Source: an uncultured Devosia sp.
Lineage (GTDB): Bacteria > Pseudomonadota > Alphaproteobacteria > Rhizobiales > Devosiaceae
Reading direction: 5' to 3'
Assembly: GCF_963517015.1 (NCBI RefSeq)
Contig: NZ_CAUQDV010000001.1
Location: 186,001 to 250,000, forward strand
Length of the DNA: 64,000 nt
The notes beneath the pieces are model-generated. The model saw only the letters and a program-made list of their open reading frames with translations. It ran no database searches and was not told the DNA's origin. Shown piece by piece: positions 17,593-26,978 of this stretch (its first letter is position 1; the number at the start of each line of letters is the position of its first letter). The position numbers were made by a program, and so were the translations under genes.

Positions 17593-20100
17593 TCAGAATT
17601 CGGACCAGTCCTGATCCACCGCCTGGGCCGCATTGCCCCGGCGCAAATAGCTGCCAGCAACGGCCTTGAGCCTGTCCTGCATGCCGCGAATGCCTTGGGT
17701 CGGCTGGGCGGCCGGCTGTGGCGCGACAGTGCGGTTTGGCGTCGCATGGATGGTGAAGATATCGACGATACGGTCGAGTTCGCTGGCCTGGGCTTCGGTC
17801 TGTTCGATGGCCGCGTTGGTCTCCTCCACCAGCGCCGCATTGCGCTGGGTCATCTCGTCCATCTGACGGACGGCGACATTGATCTCGCCGATGCCGCTGG
17901 CCTGGGCGCGGCTGTCGCGGGCGATGGCTTCGAGCGCTGCGGTATTCTCGCGGATGGCGCCGAGCATGCCGGTGAGCTTGGCCGAAGCTTCGGCAACCAG
18001 CTTGCTGCCGCCCTGCACTTCACCGGTGCTCTGCTCGATCAGGCCCTTGATGTCGGACGAGGCCGAGGCGGCGGACTGGGCAAGACGACGCACTTCGACG
18101 GCCACCACGGCAAAGCCTTTGCCGGCATCACCGGCGCGGGCCGCCTCGACCGAAGCATTGAGCGCCAGCAAATTGGTCTGGAAGGCGATGTCGTCGATCA
18201 GTTTGACGATATTGGAGATCTTGGCCGAGGAGGTGGTGATGCGGCCCATGGCTTCGGTGGCCTGGGTCATGACGTGACCGCCCTCCTCCGCGCTTTTCGA
18301 CACGGCAAGCGCTTCGGCACTGGCTGTCTCGGCCTTCTGGGCGTTGGCCAGCACGGTTGCAGCAAGCTGTTCCATGGTGGCCGAGGTTTCCTCGATGGTT
18401 GCCGCCTGTCGCGTGGTGCGTTCGGACAGGTCGTTGGCGCCGGAGAGGATTTCGCCGGTCGCGGTCTTGAGCGCACCCGAGGTCGAGCGCAGCTGGCCGA
18501 CGATCTCACCCAGCTTTTCGGCCACGGCATTGGTGTCGTGCTTGAGACGAGCAAAAGCGCCTTCGTAATGGCCCTCGACGCGCTGGGTCAGGTTGGTATC
18601 GGCCAGCGCGGCGAGAACCGAACCGGTTTCGCCGAGTCCACGATCAACCGTTTCCACCAGGGCATTGACCGAGCGGGCCAACGCGTTGAGCTCGGAATCG
18701 GGGAAACTTTCATCGACACGGCGGGTGAAGTCACCGGCGATGGCGGCATCGACCACATTGCCGAAAGCTCGCTGCAGGCTGGCCATCATGCGGGCGCGTT
18801 CGGCCTGGTTGGCGAGGACCTGGGCCGCTTCGGCCTCTGTCATCTGCGTCACCTTGAGGCCGTTTTCGCGGAAGACCTCCACGGTGCGCGCCATGGCGCC
18901 GAGTTCGTCGCGACGGTCGGCACCGCGCACTTCGGTGTCGAAATTACCCTTGGCCAGCGTTTCCATCGTATCCGTCAGGCGCGTAATGGGCCGGGTTATG
19001 CTGCGCGAGAAGATGAGGCTGAGCGCTGCAACCACGGCAAGGAGGCCTGCGCCGATCAACAGCATGGAGTTGCGCATGTTGGTGACAGGCGCCAGCACTT
19101 CGTCCGTGCCCTGCACGGCGATGGCCGCCCAGTTGCCGGTGCGGGTGGTGACAGGTGCCGCTGCGGCGATCATGTCCATGGCGCGATAGGCCGTGGTTTC
19201 GCCTTCCGATGCTGTTCCGCTCAAGGCGCTATCGAGCATCGGGCCGGCAAAATTGGTCACCAGGGCATCATTGTCGGCGGTAAAGGTGGAGTCCGAGCGC
19301 AGCATGCCGTCGGGCCCGACGATGATCACTTCGCCGGTTTCACCCAGACCCGTGCGATCGCCGATGACGGCATCGAGGCGTTCTGAGGGAAGCTGGATAG
19401 CCAGCACACCGACCTTGCGGCCCTGGGCGTTGAACACAGGCTTGGCAAAAAAGCTGGCCGGCAGGCCGCCCGCTGCCTGATAGGCAGTGAAATCAGCAAA
19501 GACCACGTCGTCGGGATTTTCGATCGCCACCGCTTGCTGGAACACCGGGCCCAGGCTGGACGATGCCAGCGGCCCACCATCGGCAAAGCTGGTGCCGAAA
19601 TCGGCGCCCTTGTTGACCGAATAGACCATGAAGCCCTTGAGGTCGAACAGGTAGAGGTCGCGATAGCCGCGCGCCGAGATCTGGCTGCGATAGCCCGGGT
19701 GGAAACGTGTGTGGGTGACGTCATAGGCACCGGTCGTGCCCAGGGTGTCGAGCGCGGCGAGATTGGCCTTGTCGGGATTGTCGTCGACATAGAGCTTGCG
19801 CACTTCGGCGGTCGGATCGACCTTGAACTGCAGCCAGGCACCGCCAAAATCGCGCAGGGCCTGGACGGTTGCTTCCGAGCGCGAGGTGGCGACGAGATCG
19901 TCCTCGACAGATTTCAGATAGGTCGAGACCGCCGCGGCGCGTTCATTGGCCAGCGTCATCAGATTGGTTTCGGCGGCGCTGCGCAAAGCCTGGCTACCGA
20001 TCAGGTAGCTGGCCAGCCCTACGCCGACACTGACCAGAAGCGCAGATCCCAGCAGCGCCAGCGGCAGCTTGCGGGCAATAGGCATGGACAGTTTGAACAT
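17593..20100 (-). CDS. Methyl-accepting chemotaxis protein with Cache sensor
   Basis: 835-aa transmembrane chemoreceptor. The first membrane helix is at about 13-36 (PLALLGSALLVSVGVGLASY), a periplasmic Cache-type sensor at about 40-315, the second membrane helix near 330-350, HAMP units follow, and the cytoplasmic signalling hairpin has the tip region AGDAGKGFAVVAVEVRRLAQ. It ends in DWSEF, matching the xWxxF pentapeptide that tethers CheR/CheB, after a flexible linker. ATG 20100 was chosen because GGGGAG lies just upstream. It sits between folC and accD, an unusual place. Confidence 0.95.
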   Translation of the reverse strand: MFKLSMPIARKLPLALLGSALLVSVGVGLASYLIGSQALRSAAETNLMTLANERAAAVSTYLKSVEDDLVATSRSEATVQALRDFGGAWLQFKVDPTAEVRKLYVDDNPDKANLAALDTLGTTGAYDVTHTRFHPGYRSQISARGYRDLYLFDLKGFMVYSVNKGADFGTSFADGGPLASSSLGPVFQQAVAIENPDDVVFADFTAYQAAGGLPASFFAKPVFNAQGRKVGVLAIQLPSERLDAVIGDRTGLGETGEVIIVGPDGMLRSDSTFTADNDALVTNFAGPMLDSALSGTASEGETTAYRAMDMIAAAAPVTTRTGNWAAIAVQGTDEVLAPVTNMRNSMLLIGAGLLAVVAALSLIFSRSITRPITRLTDTMETLAKGNFDTEVRGADRRDELGAMARTVEVFRENGLKVTQMTEAEAAQVLANQAERARMMASLQRAFGNVVDAAIAGDFTRRVDESFPDSELNALARSVNALVETVDRGLGETGSVLAALADTNLTQRVEGHYEGAFARLKHDTNAVAEKLGEIVGQLRSTSGALKTATGEILSGANDLSERTTRQAATIEETSATMEQLAATVLANAQKAETASAEALAVSKSAEEGGHVMTQATEAMGRITTSSAKISNIVKLIDDIAFQTNLLALNASVEAARAGDAGKGFAVVAVEVRRLAQSAASASSDIKGLIEQSTGEVQGGSKLVAEASAKLTGMLGAIRENTAALEAIARDSRAQASGIGEINVAVRQMDEMTQRNAALVEETNAAIEQTEAQASELDRIVDIFTIHATPNRTVAPQPAAQPTQGIRGMQDRLKAVAGSYLRRGNAAQAVDQDWSEF

Positions 20101-20203
20101 CGTTCGGCTCCCCCCGAGCGGCAAACGCCGGGACCAGTTCCCAACCGGTCCAGACGCGAATTGCCGCAACCTAGAGGAGACGCCTTAAATGCGGGTAAAG
20201 ACC

Positions 20204-21187
20204 CTATTCGGCGTGCGTGGCAGCCGGCGGGGTGATCAGATCGTCCGCATCGTCACCCTCGGCAGCCACGGCCGCGTCGCGCAGGCTGGCGCGGGCGGCG
20301 GTAGCAGGTGCCGTTCCTGTCAGGGCCGGCGATGCCTCTGCCTTGGTCAGGATGGCCGACAGCGAGCCAATGGTCGAGCGCAGGTCGTGGCGATGGACAA
20401 CCATGTCGACCATGCCATGCTCATAGAGATATTCCGAGCGCTGGAAGCCCTTGGGGAGCTTTTCACGAATGGTCTGCTCAATGACGCGGGCACCGGCAAA
20501 GCCGATCATCGCGCCGGGCTCGGCCAGATGCACGTCGCCCAGCATGGCATAGGACGCCGTGACGCCACCCGTGGTGGGGTTGGTCAGGACGACGAAGAAG
20601 GGAAGGCCCGCTTCGCGCAGGCGCAGCACGGCAACGGTGGTGCGCGGCATCTGCATCAGGCTCAGCACGCCTTCCTGCATGCGCGCGCCGCCCGAGGCGA
20701 CGAAGAGCACGAAGGCGGTCTTCTTGTTGGCGGCAGTTTCGAGGCCGGTGATGATGCCCTGCCCGGCAGCCATGCCTAGCGAGCCACCCATGAAGTCGAA
20801 ATCCTGCACGGCAACGGTGACGTCGCGCTCATAGAGCTTGCCAGTGGCGACGATGACGGAATCATCGAAACCGGTTTTGGCGCGGTTTTCCTTGATCCGG
20901 TCGGGATAGCGCTTCTGGTCGCGAAATTTCAGCGGATCAACAGCGACGGAAGCAACGGGCACGAGCTTGTATTCGCCGTCGTCAAAGAAGGTCTTGAGCC
21001 GGTCAGCCGGCTTGATCTTCATATGGTAGCCCGAATTGGGCACGACCCACTGATTGGCTTCGAGGTCGCGATAGAACACCATCTCGCCGGACTCGGGGTC
21101 CTTGACCCAGAGATTTTCGGCAATGTCGGGCCGCTGGCCAAGCATGGAGCGGATTTTGGGGCGGACGAAATTATCGATCCAGTTCAT
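20204..21187 (-). CDS. accD: Acetyl-CoA carboxylase carboxyltransferase subunit beta, without zinc ribbon
   Basis: Carboxyltransferase beta subunit of acetyl-CoA carboxylase (malonyl-CoA for fatty acid synthesis), 327 aa from MNWIDNFVRPKI. The catalytic crotonase-fold region is well conserved (ASGGARMQEGVLSLMQM, TNPTTGGVTASYAMLGD, IGFAGARVIEQT). The N-terminal Cys4 zinc ribbon of most AccD proteins is lost: the equivalent stretch reads LWVKDPESGEMV...WVVPNSGYHM with no Cys. From memory, rhizobial AccD keep at most one of these Cys. The C-terminus carries an Ala/Asp-rich tail. Confidence 0.96.
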   Translation of the reverse strand: MNWIDNFVRPKIRSMLGQRPDIAENLWVKDPESGEMVFYRDLEANQWVVPNSGYHMKIKPADRLKTFFDDGEYKLVPVASVAVDPLKFRDQKRYPDRIKENRAKTGFDDSVIVATGKLYERDVTVAVQDFDFMGGSLGMAAGQGIITGLETAANKKTAFVLFVASGGARMQEGVLSLMQMPRTTVAVLRLREAGLPFFVVLTNPTTGGVTASYAMLGDVHLAEPGAMIGFAGARVIEQTIREKLPKGFQRSEYLYEHGMVDMVVHRHDLRSTIGSLSAILTKAEASPALTGTAPATAARASLRDAAVAAEGDDADDLITPPAATHAE

Positions 21188-21300
21188 AGCGAGCCTCGAT
21201 AGCAGACGGTGTGCCACCTAGTGGCCAATTGTGGCAATTCTATCAGGCCCGACGCCCGAGGTTAAGGGCGCAGGCCGATATCCCACAGATGCGGGGACGG

Positions 21301-22122
21301 TCAGGCGCGAGCGCGCCTGGCGCCGGCGGCGATGTCGGAGACGAGACCGGTCAAAGCCGATACGGTGCGGTCGGTAGCCGCGCCCTCATCGAGTGACCTG
21401 GCAATGGCATCGACCAGCACAGTGCCCACGGCAATGCCATCGGCATGGCGGCCGATTTCCTCGGCATCCTCGGCCGTCTTGATGCCGAAGCCGACGATCA
21501 CGGGAAGGTCGGTATGCTGCTTGATGCGCTGCACGGCCTCGCCGACCGCGGCGCGCGACTTGATCACCGCGCCGGTGATGCCGGTCATCGAGACATAATA
21601 GACAAAGCCGGAGGTGTTCTTGAGCACTACCGGCAAGCGCTGGTCGTCGGTGGTCGGGGTGATCAAACGGATGAAGTCGATGCCGGCCTTGAGGGCGGGG
21701 ATGCAAAGCTCCTCGTCTTCCTCGGCCGGCAGATCAACGATGATCAGGCCATCGACACCGGCTTCCTTGGCGAGACCGAGGAATTTCTCGACGCCCATGG
21801 AATAGATCGGGTTGTAATAACCCATGATGACGATCGGCGTATTCTCGTCCTTGCGGCGGAATTCCTCGACCATGCCCAGGATGCCCATCAAGGTCTGGCC
21901 GGCCTTGAGCGCCCGTTGGCCGCCAAGCTGGATGGCGAGGCCATCGGCCATGGGATCGGAAAAGGGCATGCCCAGTTCGATGATATCGGCACCAGCCTGC
22001 GGCATGGCATTCATGATGGCCTGGCCAGTCGCCAGGTCCGGATCGCCACCCATCACATAGGCAGCAAAGGCGGGGCGGTTGGCGGCCTTGATTTCAACGA
22101 AACGCTTTTCGATACGCGACAT
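21301..22122 (-). CDS. trpA: Tryptophan synthase alpha subunit
   Basis: Cleaves indole-3-glycerol phosphate to indole and glyceraldehyde 3-phosphate. 273 aa. The catalytic Glu is in DIIELGMPFSDPMADG and the catalytic Asp in GLIIVDLPAEE; the phosphate-binding loop VGFGIKTAEDAE is present. It starts 3 bp after the trpB stop and is part of the trpF-trpB-trpA-accD cluster typical of Hyphomicrobiales. Confidence 0.98.
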   Translation of the reverse strand: MSRIEKRFVEIKAANRPAFAAYVMGGDPDLATGQAIMNAMPQAGADIIELGMPFSDPMADGLAIQLGGQRALKAGQTLMGILGMVEEFRRKDENTPIVIMGYYNPIYSMGVEKFLGLAKEAGVDGLIIVDLPAEEDEELCIPALKAGIDFIRLITPTTDDQRLPVVLKNTSGFVYYVSMTGITGAVIKSRAAVGEAVQRIKQHTDLPVIVGFGIKTAEDAEEIGRHADGIAVGTVLVDAIARSLDEGAATDRTVSALTGLVSDIAAGARRARA

Positions 22123-22125
22123 GAG

Positions 22126-23337
<1,212 letters not shown>

Positions 23338-23379
23338 CTGGATACCCCTCGAAGCGCCGAGGGAACCCCGGATCGCCAG

Positions 23380-24030
23380 TTAACTTGCTGCTGCGCGCGC
23401 GTTGCGGATAAACGCTTCGATCAGCCGCTTGTCCTTGACCCCGGGCCGGCTCTCGACACCCGAGGACACATCCACCGCGAAGGGGCGGACAGTTCTTACG
23501 GCATCGGCAACGGTTTGCGGCGTCAGGCCACCGGAAAGCATGAAGGGGATGGACGGGTCAAGGCCTTCGAGCAGCGACCAGTCGAAGGTATCGCCCAATC
23601 CGCCCGGCCGGTCGGCACCCTTGGGCGGCTTGGCATCGAGCAGGATTCGGTCGGCGACATCGACGAAATCGGCAATATGGGCCACGTCTTCGGCCGATCC
23701 TATCGATACGGCCTTCATGATCTCGACACCAGCCTCGGCGCGGATCGCCTCGACGCGATGCGGGGATTCGGGGCCATGCAGCTGGATCCAGTCGGGTCCA
23801 AGCGCGGCCACTTCGGCAACGCAGCTATTGTCAGGGTTGACCAGCAGCACGCAGGTTTCGATGCGACCGCGCGCAGCCGAAATCAGCGTGGCGATCTCTT
23901 CGATCGAGACATGGCGCGGCGAGCGTGCGAAATGGACAAAACCGACCATGTCCGCGCCAGCATCGATGGTGACATCCAGCAGGTCGAGAGTCTTGATGCC
24001 GCAAATCTTGATGATCAGGGGGTCGGCCAT
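23380..24030 (-). CDS. trpF: Phosphoribosylanthranilate isomerase
   Basis: Amadori isomerase of tryptophan synthesis, a 216-aa TIM barrel. The catalytic Cys motif KICGIKT lies at about residues 8-14 and the catalytic Asp near PFAVDVSSGVESRPG at the C-terminus, both as in the family. First gene of the trpF-B-A-accD set; the LapA-like gene ends 8 bp upstream. Confidence 0.97.
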   Translation of the reverse strand: MADPLIIKICGIKTLDLLDVTIDAGADMVGFVHFARSPRHVSIEEIATLISAARGRIETCVLLVNPDNSCVAEVAALGPDWIQLHGPESPHRVEAIRAEAGVEIMKAVSIGSAEDVAHIADFVDVADRILLDAKPPKGADRPGGLGDTFDWSLLEGLDPSIPFMLSGGLTPQTVADAVRTVRPFAVDVSSGVESRPGVKDKRLIEAFIRNARAAAS

Positions 24031-24038
24031 GGCCTTGC

Positions 24039-24401
24039 TCAGCGCAGCTCCAGCAGATCGTCGACTTCGGCCTTACGGCCGTTGGCAGCCTCGCCATGGC
24101 GGCGGCGCAGGCTTTCCAGCTCCTTGCTCAATTGGCTCGCCTCGCGGCGCCAATGCTTTTCGCTGCGGCGGTGCCGGGCTTGCGAGAACCAGGTGGCAAT
24201 GCCGCCCAGCAGCACACCCACCAGCAGCACGACAAACATGACCACAAACAGCGGCACGCCATAGCCGGGCGCAACAGCGCCATCGACCGAAACGAAGGGA
24301 TTGAAATTGACGGCGACGAAGTGGCGATTGGCCAGGGCGAACACGATCAAACCCAGACAGAGCGGGACGAGGACCACCCAACCGACGATTTTGTTGACCA
24401 T
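24039..24401 (-). CDS. LapA-domain (DUF1049-like) membrane protein
   Basis: 120 aa with two membrane helices (about 8-24 and 48-70) followed by a cytoplasmic coiled-coil-prone basic/acidic tail (SQLSKELESLRRRH). The NRHFVAVNFNPF stretch between the helices is typical of LapA-like proteins, which in other bacteria help assemble lipopolysaccharide. It lies between ihfB and trpF, a conserved rhizobial arrangement. Confidence 0.8.
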   Translation of the reverse strand: MVNKIVGWVVLVPLCLGLIVFALANRHFVAVNFNPFVSVDGAVAPGYGVPLFVVMFVVLLVGVLLGGIATWFSQARHRRSEKHWRREASQLSKELESLRRRHGEAANGRKAEVDDLLELR

Positions 24402-24431
24402 ATACGCGATGCCTATGGAGCCCTTGCCCCT

Positions 24432-24713
24432 TTACGTGCGGTTGAGCCGCTCGCGGATTTCCTTGCCAGCCTTGAACTGGGGCACGTATTTCTCGCCCAC
24501 ATCGACCTGCTCGCCGGTGCGTGGATTGCGACCGACACGGGCGGGACGGTTCTTGACCGAAAAAGCGCCAAAGCCACGCAGTTCGACCCGGTCACCCCGG
24601 GCCATCGCGTCCCCGATCTCGTCGAGGATGGCATTGACGATATTTTCGATATCACGCTGGAACAGATGCGGATTTTCCGCCGCGAGTTTCTCGACGAGTT
24701 CCGACTTGATCAT
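24432..24713 (-). CDS. ihfB: Integration host factor subunit beta
   Basis: 93-aa nucleoid protein that bends DNA as a heterodimer with IhfA. It has the HU/IHF fold: MIKSELVEKLA start, RVELRGFGAFSV, the beta-arm with the intercalating Pro motif GRNPRTGEQVDV, and the IHF-beta-like end KAGKEIRERLN. Length and neighbours (sppA upstream, LapA downstream) match the conserved rpsA-ihfB region. Confidence 0.96.
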   Translation of the reverse strand: MIKSELVEKLAAENPHLFQRDIENIVNAILDEIGDAMARGDRVELRGFGAFSVKNRPARVGRNPRTGEQVDVGEKYVPQFKAGKEIRERLNRT

Positions 24714-24750
24714 CCCTGGCTCCGGTTAAGGCCGCTGCTGCTCCAATTCG

Positions 24751-25689
24751 TCAGGAGCGTGAACCAACCTGCCAAAGTGAGACCAAGCCGTCAAGCGTGA
24801 CGGGCCCATTCGGAAGGCCCAAAGCGGCCTTTATCTGACTCCCAAGCAGCAAGGAGAGCCAATCCAGGCCCTGTTCGGGCATCGGATATACGGTAACGAC
24901 TTCAATATCTTCGGGCAGGTCGCGCTCGGCCTCAAGCCAGGCGAGAGCCTCCAGTTCGCCGCCGATAGCGTCGATCAGCCCGGTCTCGACACCCACCCTG
25001 CCACTCATGATGCGACCATCGGCAAGGGCAAGCGCGGCCGGCCGGTCCATGCCGCGACGTTCTGCCACGACATCGACGAACCACTGGAAGCTGTCATCGA
25101 CCAGTTCGGCTATGGATGCGCGGGCTGCCCCTTCCATGGGCTCATCGAAATCCGGTTCGGCCTTGAGCGGCCCCGATGCGACCTTGTCGAGATCGACGCC
25201 GATCGTATCGAGGAGCTTGCCGGCATTGACGTGCTGGAACAGCACTCCGATCGAACCGACGATCGATAGGCGCCGGGCAAATATATGGTCGGAGGCAATG
25301 GCGGTCATGTAGGCGGCCGATGCACCAACCTCCTTGATGACCGACACCGTCGGCTTTGCTTCGCGCAGTTGCGAGACCGCTTCATAGAGCTCCTCGCCGC
25401 CAGCGGAGGTGCCGCCGGGGGAATTGATGGCGAGAATGACGGCCTTGACGGCATCGTCTTCGGCCAGGCGCTGCATCACGCGCAACCGCTCGGGATCGGT
25501 GGCAATCGTGCCGTCGATGACGATCCGCGCAACATATTGCGCTGGCGCCTGCGGTAGCGCGAAGCGGCCCAATGCAAGGACGATCACTACGGCGACAGCA
25601 ATGAACGCCAGAATGCGCCAGAGCCCGCGCGACTTGCGGTAGCGTTCGGCCGCAATGACGGCATGGGGATCGGCGTGCTGGTCGGTCAT
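24751..25689 (-). CDS. sppA: Signal peptide peptidase SppA (S49 family)
   Basis: 312-aa membrane-anchored protease that degrades cleaved signal peptides. One N-terminal membrane helix (about 24-44) is followed by a single S49 domain: INSPGGTSAGGEELYE, then the nucleophile Ser in EVGASAAYMTA, then SIVGSIGVLFQ. The start MTDQHADPH at 25689 is preferred; an in-frame start at 25746 would add 19 residues without a plausible function. Short, single-domain form, as in Gram-positives and many alphaproteobacteria. Confidence 0.93.
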   Translation of the reverse strand: MTDQHADPHAVIAAERYRKSRGLWRILAFIAVAVVIVLALGRFALPQAPAQYVARIVIDGTIATDPERLRVMQRLAEDDAVKAVILAINSPGGTSAGGEELYEAVSQLREAKPTVSVIKEVGASAAYMTAIASDHIFARRLSIVGSIGVLFQHVNAGKLLDTIGVDLDKVASGPLKAEPDFDEPMEGAARASIAELVDDSFQWFVDVVAERRGMDRPAALALADGRIMSGRVGVETGLIDAIGGELEALAWLEAERDLPEDIEVVTVYPMPEQGLDWLSLLLGSQIKAALGLPNGPVTLDGLVSLWQVGSRS

Positions 25690-25755
25690 CGTGGCCTCGT
25701 GGACAAACTCAGCTTCGGAGGTAGCGATGCGCGGTTCGCTTGGCAAGGCAGGCGG

Positions 25756-26091
25756 CTAGCCGGCCTTCTTGGCCGCACGCTTCTCATGCGCCTCCATATG
25801 GGCCCGCAGAGCCTTGTTGATGTCGGTCTGGTAGCCCTTGCCATCCTTGGCATTGCTCTTGAACCAATGGAGGATATCCATGTCTAGCCGCAGCGTCACT
25901 TGCTGCTTGTGCATACGGCGATAGCTCAAGCCTTGCACGGCGTTTGCGAAGAATTCGTCGGTCAATTCGGGAATATCGGAGAAATCGATCTCCTCATCGG
26001 GAGTATCCGCCAACGCTTTGAGACGGTCGATCTGTTCCTGCGTGAGAGGGCGCTTCACGTAACGAACAAACTTACGACTTTCGTCGTTCAT
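25756..26091 (-). CDS. brnA: BrnA-family antitoxin
   Basis: 111 aa. The C-terminal part is a ribbon-helix-helix-type DNA-binding domain typical of BrnA (QVTLRLDMDILHWFKSNAKDGKGYQTDINKALRAHM). The N-terminal part (KRPLTQEQIDRLKAL, then an acidic stretch) should wrap the toxin. Its start overlaps the 3' end of the brnT frame by 20 bp, as in functional brnTA operons. Because brnT is frameshifted, this antitoxin may be an orphan. Confidence 0.9.
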   Translation of the reverse strand: MNDESRKFVRYVKRPLTQEQIDRLKALADTPDEEIDFSDIPELTDEFFANAVQGLSYRRMHKQQVTLRLDMDILHWFKSNAKDGKGYQTDINKALRAHMEAHEKRAAKKAG

Positions 26092-26361
26092 AGCGCTGCC
26101 TTTCCTTTCTTGAGGCCGGTCTGGCGGACATGATCCGCGTCACCTCGGTGCCATCCATACGCTCACGCTTGATATGAACGACGAGCAGGATCGCCAGTTG
26201 CTGCACAAAACCGATCGTCTGCTCGCGAAGCTCGCCGCTCACGGTCTTGGCAGGTTCGGTCAATTCGTATGGATCAGCAAAACGTCCAGCGCGTCCTCAA
26301 AAGCGATACGATGCTTGATGAGGTTGGTTCGGTTCTTGTTCGGATTCCACTCGAATTCCAC
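26072..26361 (-). pseudogene. brnT: brnT toxin, disrupted by a 1-nt frameshift
   Basis: Two frames together make one BrnT ribonuclease toxin. From GTG 26361 the frame reads VEFEWNPNKNRTNLIKHRI then AFEDALDVL before going out of frame and stopping. The next frame continues DPYELTEPAKTVSGELREQ and ends with the family signature GTEVTRIMSARPASRKERQR. Adding one base to the four-A run at 26279-26282 (four T on the coding strand) would restore ALDVFADPYE. It is either a true pseudogene or a homopolymer sequencing error. Confidence 0.85.
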
Positions 26362-26389
26362 GCGTCGCCCCCACCACGCATGGTGGAAA

Positions 26390-26413
26390 TGTAACTACAA
26401 ATTTGTCGTTACA
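26390..26413 (-). promoter_or_regulatory. 24-bp palindrome, candidate brnTA operator
   Basis: TGTAACTACAAA (26390-26401) mirrors TTTGTCGTTACA (26402-26413) at 11 of 12 positions. It lies 29 bp upstream of the brnT start and overlaps the stop of the GNAT gene. BrnA-type antitoxins autorepress at palindromes upstream of brnT. A second, shorter one (CCACCA..TGGTGG, 26371-26386) lies between it and brnT. Confidence 0.5.
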
Positions 26414-26912
26414 CAAGCTTGCGGGTCATCAGCTTGGCCGCGTCCTCGTAGCTCTTCAGCTTGTCGGAGAGTTCGGGCACGTTCTGCACGCGGAAGCCGT
26501 GCTTGTGCCAGAAGGGGATTGAGCCGTTGACAGCGACAAGGCTGACGCTGGGCAGGCTGGCAGCCTTGGCGTGCCGCAGGATGTCGCCGACGATCATGGC
26601 AGCAGCGCCGGTACCGCGCGCTGCGTTCAGGATCGCAAGGTCATGGACGTAATAGGTGTCGGCATCGGCGGGTATGGCGCCCAGCAGGGAATTGAGCGGC
26701 GGCAGTTCGCCATAGTGCCAGGGATGCGACAGAACATAGCCGGATGCCAGGCCGCCCATCTCCAGCAGGCGGGTGCCCTCGGGATAGAGGCGCTGGCGTT
26801 CGGCAAAGACGCTGAGGTCTTCCGGAAAAGACGGATGCACCTCTGCTGCGATTGCCTCGACCGCCGGCAGGTCGAGCATGGTCATGGCCCGCCAATGCAT
26901 TGTCTGTCTCAT
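26409..26912 (-). CDS. GNAT family N-acetyltransferase
   Basis: 167 aa with the GNAT core: a YYVHDLAILNAARGTGAAAM segment corresponding to motif A (the acetyl-CoA loop is A-R-G-T-G-A-A, a Q/RxxGxG/A variant), followed by HAKAASLPSVSLVAVN and FWHKHGFRV. Substrate unknown. ATG 26912 is preceded by GAGG; an in-frame TTG at 26930 lies inside the rpsA terminator and is not used. Confidence 0.88.
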   Translation of the reverse strand: MRQTMHWRAMTMLDLPAVEAIAAEVHPSFPEDLSVFAERQRLYPEGTRLLEMGGLASGYVLSHPWHYGELPPLNSLLGAIPADADTYYVHDLAILNAARGTGAAAMIVGDILRHAKAASLPSVSLVAVNGSIPFWHKHGFRVQNVPELSDKLKSYEDAAKLMTRKLV

Positions 26913-26924
26913 AGCCTCTATAGA

Positions 26925-26956
26925 AAGCAAAAGGCCCGCGCTGTGAAGCGCGGGCC
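26925..26956 (-). terminator. Rho-independent terminator of rpsA
   Basis: On the minus strand a perfect 10-bp stem GGCCCGCGCT/AGCGCGGGCC (26956-26947 with 26942-26933) and a 4-nt loop are followed by TTTTGCTTTC. Confidence 0.9.
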
Positions 26957-26978
26957 CAATGGATAGGCAGTGACGGAA

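Noticed and set aside
17365..19386. 673-aa open frame opposite the chemoreceptor
   Set aside because: Antisense frame kept open by GC-rich third positions; the protein is low-complexity Gly/His/Asp-rich with no domain, while the opposite strand is a clear chemoreceptor.
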